Below, piece after piece: positions 26,836 through 35,274 of a DNA stretch of 61,762 nucleotides; the stretch's first letter is position 1, and the number at the start of each line of letters is the position of its first letter. The translations under genes and the position numbers were made by a program. The notes beneath the pieces were generated by a model. The model made no database searches. It had not been told where the DNA came from and saw only the letters and a list, made by a program, of their open reading frames with translations. This DNA is from Thermoplasmata archaeon (GTDB taxonomy: Archaea; Thermoplasmatota; Thermoplasmata; Lutacidiplasmatales; UBA184): contig JASHPK010000010.1 in the NCBI GenBank assembly GCA_030038095.1, positions 66,309 through 128,070 of the forward strand. Direction: 5' to 3'.

Positions 26836-29800
26836 ATGCCATCCACCCGTGGAACGCCCTCCGCTCGCTTCCGCGCCCGGCCCGGCCGCGCGACCGTGCT
26901 GCTCTGCATCGCGATTACGGGCATCTTGGCCGGGCCCCTCGGCTACGTATCGCTCGCCCCGACGCCCGGGAGCGTTCTCGGGACCGTGCCGAGGGGGAGC
27001 CCGTCGCCCTCCTCAGTCCTCAAGGAACCCACGGGCCCCGATGGGGTCTCCAAGGCCTGCCAGGGTGTGAATCCGGACGAGCTGATCCCGAATCGACCGA
27101 CGGAGTGGCAACGCACGCTCCTATGCGCCTCCGAGTTTGCCGCGGACGAGTCCGCGGAGACCGCGGGGGCGCCGGGTTGGGAACCGGCCGTTCAGGTCCC
27201 CCCGCCGTTCGAGGCGTATTCGTTCACGATGACCTACGACGCCGCCGACCACTACCTGCTCTTGTTCGGAGCCACCGGGAGCGGTTCGGCCCCGCTCAAC
27301 GGCACGGAAACCTGGACCTACGCGAACGGGAACTGGAGCGAAGTCTTCCCGACGATCTCGCCCGTCAGCTGCACCGGTTCGTCCCTGGCCTACGATCCTG
27401 CGGACGGCTACGTGGTCTACTTCGCGGGCCCCACCCTCGGCGCCGCGACCTGCCCGTCGGCCGGCGAGACCTGGACCTATCATGCCGAAGCCTGGACCGA
27501 GCTCCACCCGACCGTCGTGCCCCCGATGCGGACGGACGCCGCCTTCGCCAACGACTCCGTCGACGGCTACCTCGTCCTGTTCGGGGGCGACTCCTACGGG
27601 CGGGCCCTGAACGACACCTGGACGTTCGTGCACGGCGTCTGGACGAACATCACTACCCCGGACTCGCCGAGCGCCCGAACTTCCTCGGGCATGACCTTTG
27701 ACTTCAACGCCGGGTACCTTCTGCTCTGGGGCGGCACCACGGCGAACGGCGAGCCGGCGAACGACACTTGGTCGTTCCTGGACGGGACCTGGACCGAGCT
27801 CCATCCCGCGAACAGCCCCCCGACCGGTTATCCGGACGGGTTGATGTACGACGTGGCGGACGGCGAGGCGATCTACACTGCGGCGCGGAACATCACCCAG
27901 ACCGGGCCCGAAGAGGTCTGGCTGTTCAAGGACGGGAACTGGATCCAATGGGTTCCGGGAGTCGGTAACACCGGCGTGGTTCCACCCCAACGACTCGGGG
28001 AAGCCACCGCCTACGACTGGGGCGGCGGATTCGGGGCCCTCTACGGCGGCACGGGGGCCGACTATTCCGAGCTCGACGACTTCTGGTCGTTCCAGGCGGG
28101 CAACTGGACCGAGCAGTCCGCTACGACTCCTTCGCCGCGGTTCGGGGCCGCGATGACGTACGACGCGGCCGACGGCTATCTCCTGCTCTTCGGAGGCGCG
28201 AGCTACGGCAGCTCCGGGCTGACCTACTACTCTGACTCCTGGGCCTGGTCCCGCGGAGCGTGGCGTGAGCTCACGACGAACCAGTCCCCGCCCGCCCGGG
28301 CCTGGGCGGGTCTCACCTACGATGCGGCGGACGGCTACGTCCTGCTCTTCGGCGGGGACAGCGCGAGCGGTCCGCTCAACGACACGTGGGAGTTCACGAA
28401 CGGCGGGTGGACCGAGATCACGCCGACGGTCAGCCCGCCGGCGGACGAGTCGGGGTCGGCCTACGGGGTCTCGAACTCGCTGGTGTACGATCCGGCCGAC
28501 GGATACACCGTCCTCCTCGATGTGACGACGGTGACGAGCACCTGGACGTACCTCGGGGGGGTCTGGACGGACCTCGATACGCCATCCTCGGCGACGCCCA
28601 AGACGCCGGCGAACCCGATCGCCTACGATGCCGCGGACGGACGGGTCGTCCTCTTCGGGACCACGCCGACCGACACCCTTTACGGAGCCACGAACGAGAC
28701 CTGGACGTTCCTGAACGGGACCTGGACGAATCTCACCGCCTCGATCGGTCCCGCTCCCGCGCCCCGCTTCGCGGCGGGGCTGACCCAGAGCGCGACCAAC
28801 GGCTCGGTCCTCCTGTTCGGCGGCACGAACACGTTCCTCGGGTCCGGTGGGTCGTACCTCAACGACACGTGGGAGTTCGTCGACCACTCGTGGACGCGGC
28901 TCATCACCGCGTTATCACCGTCGGCCCGATACGATCTCTCGCTCTCGATGGACGCGGGGAGCGGCGTCGACGTCCTCTTCGGAGGTCAGGGAGCGTCGCC
29001 GCCCTGCACGGGGAGCGCGAACGCCTGCAGCGACACCTGGATCTGGTCTCCGCACGCCCAGTACCGGCCCGTGATCGAGTCGTTCACCGCTTCCCCCGAC
29101 CCGGCCGACCTCGGGATTTCGGTGAACCTGACCGTCCACGTGATCGGGGGGTTCCTGCCGTACTCCTTCTCGTACTCCGGCCTGCCCGGCGGCTGCGCCT
29201 CCGCGAACGTCTCGGCCCTCTCCTGCACCCCGGGCGCCGAAGGGACCTACTCCATCTCGGTCAACGTCACCGACGCGAGCGGCAACGAGACCTCGGCGAC
29301 CACCTCCCTCACGGTCGGCCCCGCTCTCTCGATCGTCTCGTTCGTCGCGCTGCCGGCATCCGTCGAAGTGGGAGGACGATCCCTGCTGGCCGTCACGGTC
29401 TCGGGGGGGTTGACGCCGTACTCCTACCAGTACACCGGGCTCCCCCCCGGCTGCTCGAGTCAGACCGTGCCTACCCTCCCTTGCTCGCCGTGGGAGAACG
29501 GGACCTATCGCGTGGAGGTCCACGCCACGGATGTCGAAGGCAGCACCGCCGAGGCCTCCGTCTCCCTCACGGTGAACGCGAGCGGGGGTTCGGCCGGTCC
29601 GAAGATCGTCTCCTTCGCGCTCGTTCCTCCGGCGCTCACTCTCGGCAACTCGACGTCCTTCTTCGTGAACGCGACGGACGGATCGGGGCCGCTGAGCTAC
29701 GTCTACTCGAACCTCCCGCCGGGGTGCGCGACCGCGAACTCGAGCCGCCTGTCGTGCGATCCGACCTCCTCGGGGCTCTTCTCGGTCGGTCTTCTGGTCG

Positions 29801-30333
29801 TGGACCCTGCCGGGCTCTCCGCCTCTGTCGTCGGCAACCTCACGGTCTACCCGGTCGGTGGAGGGGGCTCGGCGCTCATCTCCACCTTCGGGGCCGCCCC
29901 GAACGTGCTCGTCCTGGGACAGGCGACGGTCATCTCGGTCATCGCCTCGGGGGGGACCGGGACCCTGAGCTACGCGTATTCCAACCTGCCCCCGGGCTGC
30001 GTCGGGGCCAACACGTCACGGCTCGCCTGTGAACCTACGTCGACCGGCAATTACTCGATCTTCGTCCTCGTGACCGATACGGCGGGACACCGCACCGGGG
30101 CGCGGGGGGCCCTCGATGTGCTCTCCGCGACCGCTCCGCCCCACGGAGGCGCGCCGGCGACCGGTGGCGCAAGTCTCGGCGACGTTGCCGAAATCCTCGG
30201 CGCGGTCGTGGGAGCGGTGGCCGCGATCGGCGTCACCGACCTCGCGCTCCGCCGTCGCGCGGTCCGCCGCGAAGGGGAGGAGCTCGTCCGGGAGCTGAAC
30301 GACGCCGCCGAGGGATCCCGCCTACCCCGGTGA
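26836..30333 (+). CDS. Giant cell-surface protein: Kelch-type propeller, Ig/PKD-like repeats, C-terminal anchor
   Basis: A 1,165-residue surface protein. Seen: an N-terminal hydrophobic segment (about residues 15-40), about ten Kelch-type repeats between residues 120 and 740 with the recurring pattern YD-x-A-D-G-Y-x-LLFGG...NDTW-x-F, which would build one or two beta propellers. Four Ig/PKD-like domains follow, each with an LPPGC-type and an SLSC-type block (two Cys per repeat) and VTD-x-x-G. A C-terminal membrane helix (about 1120-1145) ends in a short basic tail. Many N-x-T/S sites suggest glycosylation. ATG at 26836 was chosen over a GTG at 26818. A similar Ig-like protein is cut by the right edge of the window. 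Confidence 0.88.
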   Translation: MPSTRGTPSARFRARPGRATVLLCIAITGILAGPLGYVSLAPTPGSVLGTVPRGSPSPSSVLKEPTGPDGVSKACQGVNPDELIPNRPTEWQRTLLCASEFAADESAETAGAPGWEPAVQVPPPFEAYSFTMTYDAADHYLLLFGATGSGSAPLNGTETWTYANGNWSEVFPTISPVSCTGSSLAYDPADGYVVYFAGPTLGAATCPSAGETWTYHAEAWTELHPTVVPPMRTDAAFANDSVDGYLVLFGGDSYGRALNDTWTFVHGVWTNITTPDSPSARTSSGMTFDFNAGYLLLWGGTTANGEPANDTWSFLDGTWTELHPANSPPTGYPDGLMYDVADGEAIYTAARNITQTGPEEVWLFKDGNWIQWVPGVGNTGVVPPQRLGEATAYDWGGGFGALYGGTGADYSELDDFWSFQAGNWTEQSATTPSPRFGAAMTYDAADGYLLLFGGASYGSSGLTYYSDSWAWSRGAWRELTTNQSPPARAWAGLTYDAADGYVLLFGGDSASGPLNDTWEFTNGGWTEITPTVSPPADESGSAYGVSNSLVYDPADGYTVLLDVTTVTSTWTYLGGVWTDLDTPSSATPKTPANPIAYDAADGRVVLFGTTPTDTLYGATNETWTFLNGTWTNLTASIGPAPAPRFAAGLTQSATNGSVLLFGGTNTFLGSGGSYLNDTWEFVDHSWTRLITALSPSARYDLSLSMDAGSGVDVLFGGQGASPPCTGSANACSDTWIWSPHAQYRPVIESFTASPDPADLGISVNLTVHVIGGFLPYSFSYSGLPGGCASANVSALSCTPGAEGTYSISVNVTDASGNETSATTSLTVGPALSIVSFVALPASVEVGGRSLLAVTVSGGLTPYSYQYTGLPPGCSSQTVPTLPCSPWENGTYRVEVHATDVEGSTAEASVSLTVNASGGSAGPKIVSFALVPPALTLGNSTSFFVNATDGSGPLSYVYSNLPPGCATANSSRLSCDPTSSGLFSVGLLVVDPAGLSASVVGNLTVYPVGGGGSALISTFGAAPNVLVLGQATVISVIASGGTGTLSYAYSNLPPGCVGANTSRLACEPTSTGNYSIFVLVTDTAGHRTGARGALDVLSATAPPHGGAPATGGASLGDVAEILGAVVGAVAAIGVTDLALRRRAVRREGEELVRELNDAAEGSRLPR

Positions 30334-30462
30334 CCTTCATTCGGGCGGAGGGCATCGCCGTCGGCCGGCAGGTCGTCACCGGCTCGGGAGGGAGCAGCGC
30401 TGGACTACCTCGATCTCGCGATCGGGATCGCCCTGGGGGCCGCGGCGGGCCTCGCCGCGCGC

Positions 30463-30987
30463 GTGCTCTGGGAGCGGCGACGGGCGTCGACCGTGCCTCG
30501 CGAACCGGACCGCCTTCCGAACGGCATCTCGACCTCGGTCACCGGGCAGCTCTCCCGAACGCCCGACGAACCGGCGGCCACGACGACCCCCGGATCTGGG
30601 ACCGCGACCCACGCACCATCGGAGCCGGGGGCCTCGGCCGCCCCCGCGCCCCGTCGGGATGCGAACACGGGCCCCCGAATTGCTCAGCGCGTGCTCCTCC
30701 ACATCTACGCGCAGGGGCGGGTCGGGCCGTACGACGTGGCCCCGGTGGGGCTGTCGCAAGGGGGCCTATCCGAGGCGCTGGGGATATCGCAGAGCTCCAT
30801 CGCGAAGGTCCTCCAGCGGCTCGTCGCGGCGCGGGCCCTTGCGGTCTCCCGGCGCCACGTCTCGGGCGAGAGTCGTCGCCTGCTCGTCTACGAGCTCACG
30901 CCGCTCGGGGAGGCGCTCGCCCGCGATCTTCGACGTTCGGAGCGTCCCGGACCCGGCGCCGCGACCCCGACCGGAGGAAAGGACTGA
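30463..30987 (+). CDS. Winged-helix (MarR/IclR-like) protein, possibly membrane-anchored
   Basis: At least 174 residues. Seen: a disordered Pro/Thr/Ala-rich segment, then a winged-helix domain from about residue 70: AQRVLLHIYAQGRVGPYDV, GGLSEALGISQSSIAKVLQRLVAAR (recognition helix) and RRLLVYELTPLGEALARDL (wing). The GTG at 30463 is the only standard start, but the frame is open upstream to a stop at 30331 and encodes LAIGIALGAAAGLAARVLW, a good membrane helix. A CTG at 30400, six bases after GGGAGGGAG, could be the true start and would make it a membrane-bound regulator. It follows the surface protein gene and may act with it. Confidence 0.7.
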   Translation: MLWERRRASTVPREPDRLPNGISTSVTGQLSRTPDEPAATTTPGSGTATHAPSEPGASAAPAPRRDANTGPRIAQRVLLHIYAQGRVGPYDVAPVGLSQGGLSEALGISQSSIAKVLQRLVAARALAVSRRHVSGESRRLLVYELTPLGEALARDLRRSERPGPGAATPTGGKD

Positions 30988-31001
30988 GCGCGGGGCGGCG
31001 G

Positions 31002-31703
31002 TCAACCCGACTCGGGCGATCCGAGCCCGGCCGCGATCGCCCTGCCGAGCTCTTGGGCCAGCATGGGTGCCGGGCCCGTGATCCCGACCTCGGCAAATCC
31101 CCCGAGGGAGTCGAGGGGCCCCGGAGAGGCCGATCGGAACAGGGCGGCGAGGAGGACGCGGTCGACGCGGGCCGGAACCGCCCCGTGGTGGAGGAGCGCC
31201 GTCCCCGTGAGGTGCTGGGCCGCTCCCGAGACGACCTGGCCCCCCGCCCGGAGCACCTGTCCCCTCGGCCCCAGGAGGCAGTACGCCTCGAGCAGTCCGG
31301 GAGGAGCTCCCCACCGGGCCTCGACCCCATGATCCCCATACCAGCGCGCGACTCCCGCCCCGAGCCGGGCGTACGCCCGAACGAAGTCCCGGCCGACCCG
31401 CGGGTCGCTCCGAGGGAGGACGATCGAGAACGCGAGGTCGCCCCGGTCGTGGATCACGGCGGTGCCGCCCGAGGAGCGTCGGACGATCGGGATCCCGGCG
31501 GCGCGCGCGCGGACGAGGTACGGCGCGTTCTCGGGGACGTTCACTCCGACCGAAAGCGCGCGGTCGCCGAGCACCGCGACGCGGACCATCGGTCGTCCGG
31601 TGCGCAGAAGTTCTTGATCGCTGCGCACGCTTTCCGCGCACGAGATCGACTCGACCCGGAGCTCGACACGTTCGTCCCCTGAAGTCCGGCGGGGAGCGGT
31701 CAT
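31002..31703 (-). CDS. Lipoate-protein ligase A/biotin ligase-fold protein
   Basis: A 233-residue protein of the lipoate ligase/octanoyltransferase fold. Seen: the lipoyl-AMP pocket motif PIVRRSSGGTAVIHDRGDLAFSIVL (about residues 72-97; the RR-x-GGG-x-V-x-H-D type), the QVVSGAAQHLTGTALLHHG block, and a short C-terminal segment. In LplA enzymes a lysine precedes the VSG or IAG turn and is essential; here that position is Val, preceded by Gln. So it may be a LipB/LipM-like transferase variant, a partner subunit or a divergent ligase. ATG chosen at 31703; the upstream frame is the antisense of the thioredoxin-like gene. Divergent from that gene. Confidence 0.78.
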   Translation of the reverse strand: MTAPRRTSGDERVELRVESISCAESVRSDQELLRTGRPMVRVAVLGDRALSVGVNVPENAPYLVRARAAGIPIVRRSSGGTAVIHDRGDLAFSIVLPRSDPRVGRDFVRAYARLGAGVARWYGDHGVEARWGAPPGLLEAYCLLGPRGQVLRAGGQVVSGAAQHLTGTALLHHGAVPARVDRVLLAALFRSASPGPLDSLGGFAEVGITGPAPMLAQELGRAIAAGLGSPESG

Positions 31704-31734
31704 GGGGCCTCGGTCCTCCAGTATCCGGGGTCGT

Positions 31735-31746
31735 CGCAAACGTAAA
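31735..31746. promoter_or_regulatory. TATA-like element in the 67-base divergent promoter region
   Basis: CGCAAACGTAAA lies about 28 bases before the thioredoxin-like ATG (31771) and about 35 bases from the lipoate-ligase-like ATG (31703) on the other strand. It could serve either gene; both would have very short leaders. Confidence 0.35.
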
Positions 31747-31770
31747 ACCCCATGTCCCCTCCCCGGGCGC

Positions 31771-32322
31771 ATGGCGGAACTGAGCGAGTTCCGGCTGCAT
31801 CCCGGGGACGCCGCGCCCGACTTCAGTCTGCCCGGGGTCGACGGGAAGACCTTCCGTCTCGCGGACCATACGCAGGAGCCGCTGCTCCTCGTGGTCTTCT
31901 GGTGCAACCACTGCCCGTACGTGCAGGCCTGGGAGGGCCGGATGGTCGAGATCGGCCGGAAGTACGGGCCGAAGGGGGTGGCGATCGTCCTGATCAACTC
32001 CAACGACGCGCGGGCGTACCCCGAGGATCGGCTCGAGGTGATGGTCCGGCGGGCGAAGGAGAAGGGGTACCCCTTCCCGTACCTGGTCGATGAGTCCCAG
32101 GAGGTCGCCCAGGCGTACGGCGCGCTCGTGACCCCCCACGCGATGCTGTTCGACCGGGGTCGTCGTCTTCTGTTCCAGGGCCGGATCGATAACGACCACC
32201 AGCACCCCGACCGGGTGACCGAGCGGTACCTCGAGCGGGCGCTCGATCAGGCGCTCGCCGGCGCCCCAGTCGCCCCGGCCGAGCTACCCGTCCTCGGGTG
32301 CACGGTGAAGTGGAAGTCGTGA
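31771..32322 (+). CDS. Thioredoxin-fold protein (AhpC/TSA redoxin type, CNHC active site)
   Basis: A 183-residue redox protein. Seen: the redoxin opening GDAAPDFSLPGVDGKTFRL, the active-site motif VVFWCNHCPYVQAW (Cys-Asn-His-Cys), FPYLVDESQEVAQAYGALVTPHAMLFD with the cis-Pro, and a C-terminal VLGCTVKW. The WC-x-x-CPYV form belongs to a widespread group of cytosolic thioredoxin-family proteins of unproven role; it may reduce peroxides or disulfides. ATG at 31771 was chosen since it directly precedes the family start. Its last 39 bases overlap the convergent nop5 gene. Confidence 0.9.
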   Translation: MAELSEFRLHPGDAAPDFSLPGVDGKTFRLADHTQEPLLLVVFWCNHCPYVQAWEGRMVEIGRKYGPKGVAIVLINSNDARAYPEDRLEVMVRRAKEKGYPFPYLVDESQEVAQAYGALVTPHAMLFDRGRRLLFQGRIDNDHQHPDRVTERYLERALDQALAGAPVAPAELPVLGCTVKWKS

Positions 32323-33324
32323 GGCGCTCTTCGCCCTCCTTCCTTTCGAGTCCCGGCGCCGGCCCTGGAGCTCGGTCCGACGGGTCTCGAACGAGCGGCT
32401 GAGTCGGGGATCGACCGGCGACCCCGCGAGGTCGAGCCGGGCGGCGATCGCCACCTTTCCGGCGAGCGCGCGGGCGAGCTTGCCTCGTTCCGGTCGTGGC
32501 GCCGACTGGATCGCCGGATGGAGGAAGAGGAGGCCATGCCGGGGAGGCGCGGTGCCCCTCCGCAGATGCTCGAAGAACGCGCGCTCGGCGCCGAGGACCT
32601 GGATCGTGCTCGCCGGCAGGCGCGCGAGGCGGGCCAGGCCGCCCGCCTGGGCGAGGAGGCGGGCGGAGAGCTCGGGCCCGAGGAGCGCGTGCAGGTTCGG
32701 AGTGCGTCCCGGCATCGCCGAGGCGACGGCGTCGGAGAGCGCGGCATGCGCCGCCTCGATGGCGCGGTAGAGCTCGGCGAGCCTTCGGCGGGCCTCGAGG
32801 AGCGCGGGATCCGACGGGCCGAGCCCCGATTGCGGGCTCGGCTCGAGCGCGGCGCGCGCCGCGGCGGAGGCGTCGCCGGGGTCGAGCTCCGGCGCGTCCC
32901 GAGCGACCCAGCTCCCGAGGCGTTCCCCGACGAGGTTGCGGACCCGGTCGAGATCGGCCGCGGCCCGTACGGCCTCCTCGACATGGACCGAGGGGTCCCA
33001 CGACGCGGCGAGGGCCACTTCGGCGTCGTCGAGGAGCGCCTCCCGCAGGAGCGGGACCCCGGCCGCCGAAGGTCGGTCGACCGTGACCGGGTCCCGGGGC
33101 TCCCAGCGCAGCCCCGCAGCGACGAGCCGTCGGTCCCGCGTCGTCCACGCTTCGACCCCCCGCTCCCGGAGGAGCGCCTCCTCCTCGGGGGTGAGACGGC
33201 CCTCGCGTCGAAGACGCGCGCGTCCGGCGATCGCCGCGGCGTCGAGGGGGACGAGGACCGAGCGGACGACCCGGCCCCCCTCCAGGAGGAACGTCCCGAA
33301 CCAGGTGGAGACGACGCTGGACAT
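32284..33324 (-). CDS. nop5: Nop5/Nop56-like C/D box RNP core protein
   Basis: A 346-residue scaffold of the archaeal C/D box RNP that guides 2'-O-methylation of rRNA and tRNA. Seen: an N-terminal domain (STWFGTFLLEGGRVV) that binds fibrillarin, a helical coiled-coil region (about 100-200), and the Nop domain with TPNLHALLGPELSARLLAQAGGLARLARLPASTIQVLGAERAFF, HGLLFLHPAIQSAP and the RGKLARALAGKVAIAARLD block that contacts L7Ae and RNA. The basic tail is typical. Fibrillarin, usually the next gene in archaea, is not adjacent here; an SDR gene lies just upstream. Its 3' end overlaps the redox gene on the opposite strand. Confidence 0.92.
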   Translation of the reverse strand: MSSVVSTWFGTFLLEGGRVVRSVLVPLDAAAIAGRARLRREGRLTPEEEALLRERGVEAWTTRDRRLVAAGLRWEPRDPVTVDRPSAAGVPLLREALLDDAEVALAASWDPSVHVEEAVRAAADLDRVRNLVGERLGSWVARDAPELDPGDASAAARAALEPSPQSGLGPSDPALLEARRRLAELYRAIEAAHAALSDAVASAMPGRTPNLHALLGPELSARLLAQAGGLARLARLPASTIQVLGAERAFFEHLRRGTAPPRHGLLFLHPAIQSAPRPERGKLARALAGKVAIAARLDLAGSPVDPRLSRSFETRRTELQGRRRDSKGRRAKSASRLPLHRAPEDG

Positions 33325-33332
33325 TGCTCCCT

Positions 33333-34061
33333 CTAGTCCATCCGAACCCCGCCGTTCACGTGGATGGTCGTCCCGGTGAGGTAGGAGGATCGGTCGGAGA
33401 CGAGGAAGGCGATCGCGTCGGCGACCTCTTCGGGGCGTCCGACGCGTCCGAGCGGGACGGTCGCTTCGCGCCGTTTGCGCTCCTCGGGGGTCTGGTCGGC
33501 GATGATCGCGGTGTCGATCGCGCCGGGGGCCACGAGGTTGACCCGGATGCGGGGCGCCAGCTCGGTCGCTAACGAGCGGGCGAGCCCGAGCTGGGCCGAC
33601 TTCGCCGAGGCGTAGTGCGCCCCGTGCCGCGAACCGGTGAAGGCCAGGATGCTCGATACGAAGACCACCCGGCCCGGATTCGCGCGCTCGAGCGCCGGCC
33701 GCAGTCGCCGGGTGAGCTCGGCCGGCGCGAAGACGTGGAGCCGGAACGGGGCCTCGAACGCGTCCGGATCGAGCTCGGGCGCCATCGCCCGAGGATATGA
33801 CCCCGCGTTATGGACGAGCACGTCCAGCGTCTCCCATCGGTCGAGGACGGTGCGAGCCAGTCGTAGGACCTCGGCTCGGGAGGTGAGGTCGGCCCGGACC
33901 GCGAAGGCCGTCCCGCCCGTGCCCCGGATCTCCTCCACGAGCGCCTCCGCCTCGGCGCGGTGCGACCGGTAGTGGACCCCAATCTCATACCCGTCTTGAG
34001 CCAGCCGTCGCGCGGTCGCTCGACCGATGCCGGTCGCTGCCCCGGTCACGAGCGCCCGCAC
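33333..34061 (-). CDS. Short-chain dehydrogenase/reductase (FabG-like)
   Basis: A 242-residue classical SDR. Seen: the NAD(P) motif VTGAATGIGRATA (residues 5-17), the NAG motif LVHNAGSYPRAM, the catalytic Ser in VVFVSSILAF, the Y-x-x-x-K pair in HYASAKSAQLGLARSL, the VNLVAPGAIDTAI block, and the C-terminal YLTGTTIHVNGGVRMD. The length and C-terminus match 3-oxoacyl-ACP reductase-like SDRs; archaea lack ACP-based fatty acid synthesis, so a 3-hydroxyacyl-CoA or sugar alcohol substrate is as likely. It sits back to back with a crotonase, which suggests an acyl-CoA pathway. Confidence 0.9.
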   Translation of the reverse strand: MRALVTGAATGIGRATARRLAQDGYEIGVHYRSHRAEAEALVEEIRGTGGTAFAVRADLTSRAEVLRLARTVLDRWETLDVLVHNAGSYPRAMAPELDPDAFEAPFRLHVFAPAELTRRLRPALERANPGRVVFVSSILAFTGSRHGAHYASAKSAQLGLARSLATELAPRIRVNLVAPGAIDTAIIADQTPEERKRREATVPLGRVGRPEEVADAIAFLVSDRSSYLTGTTIHVNGGVRMD

Positions 34062-34082
34062 GGTCGCCCCGAAGCCGGACGA

Positions 34083-34091
34083 GATAAATAG
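34083..34091 (-). promoter_or_regulatory. TATA-like element for the SDR gene (possibly bidirectional)
   Basis: CTATTTATC on the minus strand is centred about 26 bases from the SDR ATG at 34061, predicting a leaderless SDR mRNA. On the plus strand GATAAATAG could also drive the crotonase gene with a leader of about 60 bases. Confidence 0.55.
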
Positions 34092-34171
34092 CGAGCCGAG
34101 GCTCGGTCGCGCGGAGGTCGACGACGTCGGAACCGGAGTACGTCCACCGCGAACGACGCGGAAGGACGCTC

Positions 34172-35017
34172 GTGCTCACCTTGGACCGACCCCCGGTGAA
34201 CGTGCTCTCTCGGCCGGTGCTCGAGGAACTGCTCGAGCGCCTGGACGCGGTGGAGGGCGACCCCGAGGTCCGGGTCGTCGTCCTGTCGAGTGCGGCACCG
34301 AAGGCGTTCGCCGCGGGCGCGGACATCAAGGAGATGGCGCCGCTGGGAGTCGCGGAGGCGAAGGTCCACGGGCACCGCGGCCAGTCCGTGACCCGCCGGA
34401 TCGAGCGGCTTCCCCTCCCGGTGATCGCCGCGGTCCATGGAGTGTGCCTCGGCGGGGGCTGCGAGATCGCACTGGCGTGCGACTTCATCCTGGCGAGCGA
34501 CGACGCGACGTTCGGCCAGCCCGAGATCAACCTTGGGGTGATGCCCGGTTGGGGCGGCACGCGGCGGCTCCCCCGCCGCATCGGGGCCGCTCGCGCGCGC
34601 CGCTGGATCCTCACGGGGGCCCCGGTCTCCGCGGCGGACGCCCAGGCGCAGGGACTCCTCGACCGGGTCATTCCGCGGGGGGAGCTGCTTCCTTCCGCGT
34701 TCGCGCTCGCCGAGGAGCTCGGTCGCAAGCCGCCGGTGGCCCTCGCGGCCGCGAAATTCGCCTTGCTCCATGCCATCGATCCGTCGATCGACGAGGGTCT
34801 CTCCTACGAGCTCGATCTCTGGTCGAGGCTCTTTGGGACCGAAGACCAGAAGGAGGGGATGCGCGCGTTCTTGGAAAAGCGCCAGCTCCCCGAGAGACCC
34901 CGGACCGATTGGGATCGGGTTTCGGCGGGGTTCCCCTGGGAGCGTTCGGAATCGGGTCCGGGGACGGCCGGGGTGGAGAGAAAGCGGAATAAGCCCGGGA
35001 TGCCGGGCGCGGACTAG
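34172..35017 (+). CDS. Enoyl-CoA hydratase/isomerase (crotonase family)
   Basis: A 281-residue crotonase-fold enzyme. Seen: LTLDRPPVNVLSRPVLEEL, the oxyanion-hole block FAAGADIKEM, VHGVCLGGGCEIALACDFILA with the first catalytic Glu, and FGQPEINLGVMPGWGGTRRLPRRIG with the second. Both glutamates of enoyl-CoA hydratase are thus present, so hydration of trans-2-enoyl-CoA is likely. The C-terminus has about 30 extra, mostly charged residues. GTG start; codons upstream in frame (EPEYVHRERRG) look like family sequence but hold no usual start codon. It ends 3 bases before the tRNA-Thr gene and is the last core gene before the island. Confidence 0.88.
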   Translation: MLTLDRPPVNVLSRPVLEELLERLDAVEGDPEVRVVVLSSAAPKAFAAGADIKEMAPLGVAEAKVHGHRGQSVTRRIERLPLPVIAAVHGVCLGGGCEIALACDFILASDDATFGQPEINLGVMPGWGGTRRLPRRIGAARARRWILTGAPVSAADAQAQGLLDRVIPRGELLPSAFALAEELGRKPPVALAAAKFALLHAIDPSIDEGLSYELDLWSRLFGTEDQKEGMRAFLEKRQLPERPRTDWDRVSAGFPWERSESGPGTAGVERKRNKPGMPGAD

Positions 35018-35020
35018 CAC

Positions 35021-35093
35021 GCCGCGGTGGCTCAGCTGGTAGAGCGGCTCCTTGGTAAGGAGCAGGCCGAGGGTTCAAATCCCTCCCGCGGCT
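35021..35093 (+). tRNA. tRNA-Thr (anticodon GGU), insertion site of the island
   Basis: A 73-base gene with a full cloverleaf: acceptor GCCGCGG with CCGCGGC, D arm GCTC-AGCTGGTA-GAGC, anticodon stem GCTCC with GGAGC around TTGGTAA (anticodon GGT in DNA), T arm GAGGG-TTCAAAT-CCCTC, discriminator T. No intron, no encoded CCA. It is followed by GGTTTTCCTTC, a T-rich stretch that may end transcription. Its 3' part (about 35069-35105) recurs several times in the next 7.3 kb, the pattern left when integrative elements use a tRNA 3' end as attachment site. Confidence 0.96.
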
Positions 35094-35105
35094 GGTTTTC
35101 CTTCA
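35069..35105 (+). repeat. tRNA-Thr 3' end plus flank: reference copy of the island repeat
   Basis: The T-arm 3' half, acceptor 3' strand and following T-rich flank (TCCCTCCCGCGGCTGGTTTT then CCTTCAGG) are the reference for the right half of the island repeats. A 15-base stretch at 35075-35089 is identical to 36633-36647, and 35080-35094 is identical to 38497-38511. Confidence 0.75.
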
Positions 35106-35274
35106 GGCGCCGATTTGTGTTCCGAGGCTCGGCGAGGTTCATCCCAACGAATCTAGGGCCGCGACGAGGCCGTCGGGCGCCGAGATAGCTGTGAGTCACA
35201 CTCGGTGCGCGAACCTTACGATTCAAAAGCTTGAAGTCGGGAGGAGCAAGTCACCTCTCTCCCCTGAAACGCGA

